The translations under genes and the position numbers were made by a program. Source: Catenibacterium mitsuoka_A (GTDB taxonomy: Bacteria > Bacillota_I > Bacilli_A > Erysipelotrichales > Coprobacillaceae). From it: DNA of 5,092 bases. Below are positions 1-5,021 of the stretch, one piece after another; the stretch's first letter is position 1; every line of letters begins with the position of its first letter. The stretch lies in the NCBI RefSeq assembly GCF_964259225.1, contig NZ_CAXVKN010000104.1. The stretch is one strand, 5' to 3'. A model generated the notes under the pieces. The model was not told the DNA's origin, searched no databases, and was given only the letters and a program-made list of their open reading frames with translations.

Positions 1-8
1 TATGCTGC

Positions 9-33
9 AAAACAAAAGCACCGTTGTGGTGCT
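9..33 (-). terminator. Intrinsic terminator of the GH1 gene
   Basis: On the minus strand a 6-bp stem (AGCACC at 28-33 paired with GGTGCT at 17-22) closes a 5-base loop (ACAAC). It is followed at once by the U-rich tract TTTTGTTTT (17 back to 9). This is the layout of a factor-independent terminator, and it lies about 60 bases past the stop codon of the beta-glucosidase gene. The stem is short, so termination may be partial. Confidence 0.7.
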
Positions 34-69
34 AATGTTTGATTATTTTTGAGACATTATCAATTTCGG

Positions 70-98
70 TTGACAGGTAGTAAAACACTACCTTTAAT
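70..98 (+). promoter_or_regulatory. Candidate plus-strand promoter with a palindromic spacer
   Basis: The plus strand has a perfect -35 hexamer TTGACA (70-75), a 17-base spacer, and TTTAAT (93-98), which matches TATAAT at five of six positions. The spacer and its edges hold the inverted repeat at 75-93. A transcript from here would run antisense into the 3' end of the GH1 gene, and no plus-strand gene is visible downstream. The hexamers and spacing are seen directly; activity is inference, and chance occurrence in AT-rich DNA is quite possible. Confidence 0.35.
75..93. other. Perfect inverted repeat just after the GH1 stop codon
   Basis: AGGTAGT (75-81) and ACTACCT (87-93) are perfect 7-bp inverted arms around AAAAC. 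In the GH1 transcript this would form a stem-loop starting at the base after the UAA stop. No U-tract follows, so it is not a classical terminator by itself. It could be a 3'-end stabilising hairpin, with termination at the second hairpin nearer the edge. The same repeat sits inside the spacer of a promoter-like element on the opposite strand, so an operator role is an alternative reading. Confidence 0.6.
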
Positions 99-1560
99 CT
101 TCAAATAAGCATGCACCATTTGTTTCAATGACATGTTTGTAATAATCAAATGATTTCTTCTTATAACGTTTATAAGTACCATTACCTAGATCATCACAAT
201 CTACATAGATGAAACCATAACGTTTAGACATCTGTTTTGTAGATTCAGAAACAATATCAATACATCCCCAAGATGTATAACCCATGAGGTCTACACCATC
301 TTCTACAATCGCATTATACATTTCTTTAAAGTGTGCATCGAAGTAATCAATTCTATACTGATCATCTACAGTACCATTCACTAATTCATCCTTAGCACCT
401 AAACCATTTTCTACTACGAATAATGGCTTTCTATAACGGTCATATAAGTCTACTAAAGAGATTCTTAAACCAATAGGGTCAATCTGCCATCCCCAGTCAG
501 ATGATGGAATATATGGATTCTTAATAGCCACATTAGTGTTAGCTGCAGTCTTCTTTAAACCATTGTCATCTTTAGCAACACAGCTAGATGAATAATAAGA
601 GAATGAAACGAAATCAACTGGATATTCCTTCATAATCTTTAAGTCATCTGGTTCCATCTTGATATTGATGCCTTCATTCTTGAATTTAGATAATAAGTAT
701 GCTGGATATTCACCAAATACCTGTGTATCGGTATAACAATATGTACTTCTCATATCCTGCTGTGCCTGTAAAACATCTTCAGGTTTACATGTATATGGGT
801 AGTAAGTAAGCTTTGTTAACATACAACCTACTTTAGCATCAGGTCTTGCTTCATGTACGATCTTAGTTGCAAGTGCACTAGCCACAAACTGGTGATGCAT
901 TGCCTGGAAGATCACTTCATTAAAGTTCTTACCTGGGAAACGATCTTTAATAAGTGCACCTGTAGTATATGGGTGTCTGATCATAGAGTCTACTTCATTA
1001 AAAGTAAGCCAGTATTTTACTTTATCCTTATATCTATCTACAATCACTTCACAATAACGTACAAACATTTCAATGACTTCTCTTGAATACCATCCATCAT
1101 AATTTAATACAAGATTAATAGGCGGTTCATAGTGAGAAATAGTGACTAATGGTTCAATACCATATTTTAAACATTCATCAAATACATCGTCATAAAACTT
1201 TAAGCCTTCTTCATTAGGTGTTGCATCATCTGCGTTAGGGAAGATTCTTGCCCAGGCAATAGATAAACGGAATACTTTAAAACCCATTTCTGCAAATAGC
1301 TTAATGTCTTCTTTATAGTGGTGATATCCATCTGCACCATGTCTTTTTGGATAGTATACTTCATCCTGTGTTTTTAATGCTTCTTCGATATCAGCTGTAG
1401 TGACTTCGTTTTGTTTCTTATAGTCCTGTACATCTACATCTAAATGACTTCTAGCACAGTCTGAGACAGTAATACCTTTACCGCCTTCATTCCATCCACC
1501 TTCGTACTGATTGGCAGCAACAGCACCGCCCCATAAAAATCCTTCTGGAAATTGTTTCAT
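94..1560 (-). CDS. 6-phospho-beta-glucosidase, glycoside hydrolase family 1
   Basis: This 488-residue cytosolic enzyme hydrolyses phosphorylated beta-glucosides such as 6-phospho-cellobiose, -arbutin or -salicin after phosphotransferase import, releasing glucose 6-phosphate. One GH1 barrel fills the protein. The family N-terminal signature FLWGGAVAANQYEG is at residues 8-21, the acid/base glutamate is E189 in TFNEV, and the nucleophile is E384 in VVENG. Near the C-terminus, SESTKQMSKRYGFIYVD (438-454) matches the Ser/Lys/Tyr phosphate-binding loop of 6-phospho-glycosidases, with K446 and Y448, and separates it from plain beta-glucosidases. The length is normal and no signal peptide is seen. 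The start is backed by AGAGGA eight bases upstream. The gene has its own -10 box and stands alone behind the parB terminator, with no PTS or regulator gene beside it. Exact substrate (bglA-, bglH- or ascB-like) cannot be decided, so no symbol is given. Confidence 0.93.
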   Translation of the reverse strand: MKQFPEGFLWGGAVAANQYEGGWNEGGKGITVSDCARSHLDVDVQDYKKQNEVTTADIEEALKTQDEVYYPKRHGADGYHHYKEDIKLFAEMGFKVFRLSIAWARIFPNADDATPNEEGLKFYDDVFDECLKYGIEPLVTISHYEPPINLVLNYDGWYSREVIEMFVRYCEVIVDRYKDKVKYWLTFNEVDSMIRHPYTTGALIKDRFPGKNFNEVIFQAMHHQFVASALATKIVHEARPDAKVGCMLTKLTYYPYTCKPEDVLQAQQDMRSTYCYTDTQVFGEYPAYLLSKFKNEGINIKMEPDDLKIMKEYPVDFVSFSYYSSSCVAKDDNGLKKTAANTNVAIKNPYIPSSDWGWQIDPIGLRISLVDLYDRYRKPLFVVENGLGAKDELVNGTVDDQYRIDYFDAHFKEMYNAIVEDGVDLMGYTSWGCIDIVSESTKQMSKRYGFIYVDCDDLGNGTYKRYKKKSFDYYKHVIETNGACLFED

Positions 1561-1586
1561 ATTGTGTGTCCTCTTCTTTCATATTT

Positions 1587-1592
1587 ATTATA
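1587..1592 (-). promoter_or_regulatory. -10 box of the GH1 gene promoter
   Basis: The minus strand reads TATAAT, a perfect -10 hexamer, 26 bases before the GH1 start codon. This implies a leader of about 20 bases, just enough for the AGAGGA ribosome binding site at 1569-1574. No good -35 is present: the best at 18-base spacing is TCAACG, three matches of six. That fits a weak or activator-dependent promoter. Confidence 0.6.
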
Positions 1593-1631
1593 CATAGAAT
1601 CTAAATTAAACGTTGAGATTTCCTAGAAATG

Positions 1632-1656
1632 AAAAAAGAACAGTTTCCTGTTCTTT
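1632..1656 (-). terminator. Intrinsic terminator of parA-parB
   Basis: On the minus strand AAAGAACAG (1656-1648) pairs perfectly over 9 bp with CTGTTCTTT (1643-1635) around a GAAA tetraloop. Six U residues (1637-1632) follow, overlapping the stem base. The stem begins inside the UAA stop codon of parB, so translation end and terminator are fused. It separates parAB from the GH1 gene. Confidence 0.9.
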
Positions 1657-2542
1657 AGATATCTTCTATTACACCCATGATTTCTAGAATACGATTTAGG
1701 TCTTCTGTATCAGAATACTTGAGTGTAATTGTTTTTTCTTCTACCTTTACTTTAGTACGGAACTTCTTTCTTAATAAATCTTCTGCATAAGTATAGGTCG
1801 TATTCTTTTCTTTCTTAGGCGCATTTTTACGCTTCTGAGCAAGTTTATATCCTCTAACGATATCTTCTACCTGACGTACAGAAAGCTTCTCTTTAATAGC
1901 ACGATTCGCAATTTTAAGAGCTGTTTCATCATCTAAACCTACTAATGGTCTAACATGTCCCATAGAAAGAATACCTTCTAGAATATACTGCTGGAGTTTC
2001 TCATTGATATTAAGAAGTCTTAAAGTATTAGTGACATGAGTTCTTGATTTCCCAATACGTCCAGCTAGTTCTTCCTGAGTCAGATTCATCTTATCCATCA
2101 TGGCTTTATAAGCCTGTGCTTCTTCAATCGCATTCAAGTCTTCTCTCTGAATGTTTTCAAGAAGCGCAATTTCCATCATCTGATCATCAGTGAAGTCTAC
2201 GATAATTGCAGGAACTTCTTTTAACCCTGCAATATTAGCTCCTCTAAATCTTCTTTCACCAGCTACAATATCATAACCATGAATAGACTTCTTTAATAGA
2301 ATTGGCTGTAGAATACCATGTTCCTTAATAGACTGAGCCAATTCATTCAACTTATCCTGATCAAAATGTTTTCTAGGCTGATAAGGATTAGGTCTGATTA
2401 AATCAATAGAAACTTTTTCTTGAGTGAATTCATTAGAATTACTTTCAATCGCAGAAATCATTGATTGAAGATCTCCACCGGTAGATGTTGTATCAAAGAT
2501 TGCATCTAATCCTTTACTTAAACGTTTTTTCTTATCTGCCAT
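1655..2542 (-). CDS. parB: Chromosome partitioning protein ParB (Spo0J)
   Basis: ParB of 295 residues, a normal length for chromosomal ParB. It binds parS, spreads as a CTP-loaded clamp, loads SMC and stimulates the ATPase of ParA. A lysine-rich N-terminal tail (KKKRLSKGLDAIF, 4-16) is the ParA-contacting region. The CTP-binding ParB/Srx domain starts near residue 43 and carries GERRFR (95-100) and ENIQRED (129-135). A helix-turn-helix follows (LTQEELAGRIGKSRTHV, 154-170) for parS recognition. A lysine-rich linker (about 234-247) leads to the C-terminal dimerisation domain (about 250-295). The start overlaps the end of parA by 11 bases, and its Shine-Dalgarno GAGGTGG (2558-2552) lies inside parA with nine bases spacing, implying coupled translation. 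Noc is the alternative paralogue, but adjacency to parA favours ParB/Spo0J. Confidence 0.95.
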   Translation of the reverse strand: MADKKKRLSKGLDAIFDTTSTGGDLQSMISAIESNSNEFTQEKVSIDLIRPNPYQPRKHFDQDKLNELAQSIKEHGILQPILLKKSIHGYDIVAGERRFRGANIAGLKEVPAIIVDFTDDQMMEIALLENIQREDLNAIEEAQAYKAMMDKMNLTQEELAGRIGKSRTHVTNTLRLLNINEKLQQYILEGILSMGHVRPLVGLDDETALKIANRAIKEKLSVRQVEDIVRGYKLAQKRKNAPKKEKNTTYTYAEDLLRKKFRTKVKVEEKTITLKYSDTEDLNRILEIMGVIEDI

Positions 2543-3302
2543 TTCTGCTCACCACCTCTTTCGCAAGTCGTGCGTAAGACTTCGCACCTTCACTACGTGA
2601 ATCATAATCAAAGATTGAAAGACCTGCAGAAGGTGCTTCTGATAACTTTACATTTCTAGGAATGACTGTTTTATAAACCTTATCCTTAAAGTATTTACGT
2701 ACTTCCTGTGTCACTTCTACACCTAAATTAGTACGTGAATCAAGCATAGTCAATAATACACCTTCAATTGTAAGATTACGGTTAAATACTGACTGTGTTA
2801 ATAAAATAGTATTTAATAATTGTGTTAAACCTTCTAGCGCATAATATTCACACTGTACTGGTATTAAGACACTATCTGCAGCTGTAAGAGCGTTTGTGTT
2901 TAATAAACCTAAAGCTGGTGGACAATCAATAATAATATAATCATATTGATCTCTAACACTATCCATTGCTTTTCTTAAACGTTTTTCTCTTCCCTTTGGT
3001 ACAGCTGATAGTTGTACTTCTACACCCGCTAAGTCAATACTAGCAGGTGCCACATCTAGATGTGGGATTTCACTATGTTTGATGATTGATTCAATGGGTA
3101 CTTCATCAATAAGTACGTCATAAGTTGTTTTTTCTAAACTAGAACGATCGATTCCAATACCCTGCGTCGCATTAGACTGAGCGTCCATATCTACAAGTAA
3201 TACTTTCTTCTTCATAAGTGCAAGTGCTGCACATAAATTAATACTAGTGGTTGTTTTTCCTACACCACCTTTTTGGTTTGTAATTGCGATTACTTTGCCC
3301 AT
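2532..3302 (-). CDS. parA: Chromosome partitioning ATPase ParA (Soj)
   Basis: ParA/MinD-superfamily ATPase of 256 residues, small and without an N-terminal DNA-binding domain, as in Soj-type chromosomal ParA. It binds nucleoid DNA as an ATP dimer, is driven off by ParB, and in relatives also regulates DnaA. The deviant Walker A KGGVGKTT is at 11-18 with signature lysine K11 and catalytic K16. Walker A' VLLVDMDAQSNAT is at 34-46 and Walker B YIIIDCPPALG at 122-132. DSRTNLG (188-194) contains the arginine matching the DNA-binding Arg189 of B. subtilis Soj, and IPRNVKLSEAPS (214-225) is typical. I place the start at ATG 3302, because AAGGAGG is seven bases away; the GTG one codon earlier is only four bases away. 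It is the first gene of a two-gene operon with parB, with its own extended -10 promoter. Confidence 0.95.
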   Translation of the reverse strand: MGKVIAITNQKGGVGKTTTSINLCAALALMKKKVLLVDMDAQSNATQGIGIDRSSLEKTTYDVLIDEVPIESIIKHSEIPHLDVAPASIDLAGVEVQLSAVPKGREKRLRKAMDSVRDQYDYIIIDCPPALGLLNTNALTAADSVLIPVQCEYYALEGLTQLLNTILLTQSVFNRNLTIEGVLLTMLDSRTNLGVEVTQEVRKYFKDKVYKTVIPRNVKLSEAPSAGLSIFDYDSRSEGAKSYARLAKEVVSRNGR

Positions 3303-3309
3303 CACATAA

Positions 3310-3316
3310 CCTCCTT
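3310..3316 (-). promoter_or_regulatory. Ribosome binding site that sets the parA start
   Basis: A full AAGGAGG lies seven bases before the ATG ending at 3300. The GTG directly upstream in frame has four bases of spacing. An out-of-frame ATG at 3305-3307 has only two and is followed at once by TGA. Spacing therefore favours the inner ATG, which also gives the N-terminus MGKVIAITNQKGG usual for Soj proteins. Confidence 0.8.
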
Positions 3317-3329
3317 ATTCGCATTCTTA

Positions 3330-3338
3330 ATTATAGCA
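3330..3338 (-). promoter_or_regulatory. Extended -10 promoter of parA-parB
   Basis: The minus strand reads TGCTATAAT, a perfect -10 hexamer with the TGn extension, 27 bases before the parA ATG. Expected transcription starts near 3323, leaving a leader of about 20 bases. No convincing -35 is seen: the upstream region is the T-rich tail of the psd terminator, with TTGTTT at 19-base spacing. An extended -10 commonly makes up for a poor -35. Confidence 0.75.
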
Positions 3339-3350
3339 TAAAACTCTTTA

Positions 3351-3388
3351 AACAAAACAAAAAGAATGAGAAGGTATTCACCTTCTCA
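3351..3388 (-). terminator. Intrinsic terminator of pssA-psd
   Basis: Starting at the base after the psd UAG stop, TGAGAAGGT (3388-3380, read on the minus strand) pairs over 9 bp with ACCTTCTCA (3375-3367) around the loop GAAT. A T-rich run TTCTTTTTGTTTTG follows down to about 3353. The tail runs into the upstream part of the parA promoter, so the two elements are packed together. Confidence 0.9.
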
Positions 3389-4249
3389 CTATTTTAGTGT
3401 ACCGATACGTTCTCCCATAAGAACACGTACTTCATCTTCATTTTTAGAAATGTTGAGAATATCCTCATCAATATCTACAATATCTTTTTTTATAAATAAG
3501 ACAACTGTACTGCCACCAAATTCAAAATAGCCTTTTTCTTCACCACGTTTAAAGGTTTTCTTATTTAAGTTAGTAATTTTACCAACCATCATAGCCCCTA
3601 CTTCCATCTGAACTACATCACCAAAGTGTTTTGTATGAAGAACTGTATAAGAACGGCTATTAGTCTTATAGATAGGATAATAATCACTTGCGATAGGATT
3701 GACTGTATGGAAAACACCTTTAATAAAGTGATCTTTGTCAGCTGTTCCATCATCAATGAAATGATAGTGATGATAATCATCTACTGTAAGTCTAAATACA
3801 AGACATAGACCACCTCTATATTCATCTGCAAGTGCAGGGCTCATTAATAAGTCTTCAATTGTATAAACTGAATTCTTAATTTTAAGCTGCAATGTATCCT
3901 CAATAGGATAAACAGTGAGTTTACTATCACAAGGTGCAATCAATGCATTTTCATCCATATCGATATGTCTTACACCATCTTTAATAGTACGTGTAAAGAA
4001 ATCGTTGTAAGAATGATAATCTTGTGATTCATATAGATTCAAATCAATGTTGTTTTTTTCTACAAAGGAATTGATTTGTCCTTTAGAAAGAGAAGAATTC
4101 ATAAAAGCACCACCTAGTTCAGTAATAACTGGCTGAGTTAATACTTTTAATAAACATCTTCCTGCAAGTGATCCATACAATTTCTCTAAGAAGAGATCCT
4201 GTGACTGATCATATTCTAATTTTTCACCATTACGTTTGAATATTGCCAT
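3389..4249 (-). CDS. psd: Phosphatidylserine decarboxylase proenzyme
   Basis: Membrane-associated pyruvoyl enzyme that decarboxylates phosphatidylserine to phosphatidylethanolamine, following directly on PssA. The 286 residues match the longer clostridial-type Psd. FFTR (84-87) is a conserved family motif. The self-cleavage motif is GGST (245-248): cutting between G246 and S247 would turn S247 into the pyruvoyl group and give a beta chain of about 246 residues and an alpha chain of about 40. GGST replaces the LGST of the E. coli enzyme, as in other clostridial-type members. The Asp-His-Ser triad is probably D108 (PCDS), H160 (DDYHHYH) and S247. Its start is one base after the pssA stop (TAGTATG). 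The nearest Shine-Dalgarno-like AAAGGTG is 15 bases away, and an in-frame TAA three codons upstream rules out a longer start, so translation probably depends on pssA. Confidence 0.93.
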   Translation of the reverse strand: MAIFKRNGEKLEYDQSQDLFLEKLYGSLAGRCLLKVLTQPVITELGGAFMNSSLSKGQINSFVEKNNIDLNLYESQDYHSYNDFFTRTIKDGVRHIDMDENALIAPCDSKLTVYPIEDTLQLKIKNSVYTIEDLLMSPALADEYRGGLCLVFRLTVDDYHHYHFIDDGTADKDHFIKGVFHTVNPIASDYYPIYKTNSRSYTVLHTKHFGDVVQMEVGAMMVGKITNLNKKTFKRGEEKGYFEFGGSTVVLFIKKDIVDIDEDILNISKNEDEVRVLMGERIGTLK

Positions 4250-4250
4250 A

Positions 4251-4883
4251 CTAGATTAAAACAACACCTTTAATAATTAAAATGATTAATAGAATAATAC
4301 CAAAGCCTATAAGACCTAGGACACCCTTAAAGTCAGGCTTGATTACTTTGATATTAGCTACGAATAGAATACCTACAACTAGTAGTCCAATTAAATAAAC
4401 AAACTGAACTTGAGGTACTTTAAGCCATACTGTTAAACAGTAAATCATTGGAAAAATTAGAGAAGAAGATGTAACAGGTAATCCCTGGTAATATTTTCTT
4501 TTTTCAGTAGTCTGCTGCTGTCTCATATCTTCCATAACATTAAAATATCCTAGTCGAATAACAGCACCAAGAATATATATAATAAAGATGATCAAACAAG
4601 GGAAACTATTGAATCCCATTGAGTAGGCAATGATTGCAGGATAAACGCCAAAACTGATTAAGTCTACAAGAGAATCAATCTGAATACCAAACTTCTTTTC
4701 TTCTTCTGTTCTGTCCTTTTTTGAACGTGCAACGATACCATCGAAAGAATCAAAAAAGCCACAAAGCATAAGACAGAATAATGCCAAAACATAATTGTGT
4801 TCAAATGCGAAGTGTGTTCCGACAATCGCACTGATTAAACTACAATATGTTAGAATGACTGTATAGTTGTAATAACCAATCAT
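4251..4883 (-). CDS. pssA: CDP-diacylglycerol-serine O-phosphatidyltransferase
   Basis: Integral membrane enzyme of 210 residues that joins serine to CDP-diacylglycerol, giving phosphatidylserine and CMP, the first step to phosphatidylethanolamine. The CDP-alcohol phosphotransferase signature is complete: D45, D48-G49, A52-R53, G66, D70 and D74. The stretch between AR and G is 12 residues (KKDRTEEEKKF-like, charged), against about 8 in B. subtilis PssA; I recall this longer loop from clostridial relatives. Hydrophobic segments lie near 8-25, 31-47, 76-92, 95-112, 139-155, 159-177 and 187-209. I start the gene at ATG 4883, with AGGAAAGGTG six bases upstream. An in-frame ATG 18 codons earlier lies upstream of the -10 box and cannot be in that transcript. 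psd follows after one base. The neighbour supports serine, rather than glycerol phosphate or inositol, as the acceptor. Confidence 0.92.
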   Translation of the reverse strand: MIGYYNYTVILTYCSLISAIVGTHFAFEHNYVLALFCLMLCGFFDSFDGIVARSKKDRTEEEKKFGIQIDSLVDLISFGVYPAIIAYSMGFNSFPCLIIFIIYILGAVIRLGYFNVMEDMRQQQTTEKRKYYQGLPVTSSSLIFPMIYCLTVWLKVPQVQFVYLIGLLVVGILFVANIKVIKPDFKGVLGLIGFGIILLIILIIKGVVLI

Positions 4884-4889
4884 ACAATT

Positions 4890-4899
4890 CACCTTTCCT
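4890..4899 (-). promoter_or_regulatory. Ribosome binding site that sets the pssA start
   Basis: AGGAAAGGTG on the minus strand ends six bases before the ATG at 4883. The upstream in-frame ATG at 4937 has no purine-rich site at proper distance. This supports the 210-residue protein over a 228-residue version, and the shorter form begins right before the first membrane segment, as usual in this family. Confidence 0.8.
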
Positions 4900-4919
4900 T
4901 CTTTTTTATAATCGGGTTC

Positions 4920-4928
4920 ATTATAGCA
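4920..4928 (-). promoter_or_regulatory. Extended -10 promoter of pssA-psd
   Basis: TGCTATAAT on the minus strand, a perfect hexamer with the TGn extension, is identical to the parA promoter core. Transcription should start near 4913, leaving a leader of about 30 bases before the pssA ATG. The -35 is weak (CTATCA at 18-base spacing, three of six). It lies about 45 bases past the rRNA terminator hairpin. Confidence 0.75.
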
Positions 4929-4972
4929 TGAATGCATATTGAATGATAGATATTTAACTTCTTTCTGTAAAT

Positions 4973-4999
4973 AAAAAATAGCCTGTTTAAGGCTATTTT
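4973..4999 (-). terminator. Terminator of the rRNA operon
   Basis: On the minus strand AAAATAGCC (4999-4991) pairs perfectly over 9 bp with GGCTATTTT (4983-4975) around the loop TTAAACA. The T-run extends to 4973. It lies about 22 bases past the 3' end of the 5S rRNA. The stem is AT-rich in its outer half and the T-run overlaps the stem. The plus-strand copy also ends in a T-rich stretch (TTTTCTCGTTTTTTA), so it may work in both directions. Confidence 0.8.
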
Positions 5000-5021
5000 C
5001 TCGTTTTTTAATAATAAAAAA

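Noticed and set aside
853..1086. Plus-strand reading frame of 77 codons inside the GH1 gene
   Set aside because: It lies antisense within a well-supported enzyme gene, its product has no recognisable motif, and I see no ribosome binding site; a chance frame.
1600..1625. Possible catabolite-response element around AACGTT upstream of the GH1 gene
   Set aside because: Aligned on the CG, it lacks the required outer G and CA positions, so it does not match the consensus.
2589..2607. parS-like string TTCACTACGTGAA inside parA
   Set aside because: It has inverted TTCAC/GTGAA arms but a three-base centre, so the CACGTG core of parS is missing; it is explained by the Asp-Ser-Arg-Ser-Glu codons.
3626..3808. 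Plus-strand reading frame of 60 codons inside psd
   Set aside because: Antisense to conserved Psd coding sequence, isoleucine- and cysteine-rich with no family resemblance; a chance frame.
5003..5021. Inverted repeat TTTTTTA-ATAA-TAAAAAA between the 5S rRNA and its terminator
   Set aside because: The arms are A/T only and form a very weak stem; the GC-containing hairpin at 4975-4999 explains termination better.
4884..5021. tRNA gene or riboswitch between the 5S rRNA and pssA
   Set aside because: The gap holds only the rRNA terminator, the promoter and a leader of about 30 bases; there is no room for, or sign of, a tRNA fold or an aptamer.
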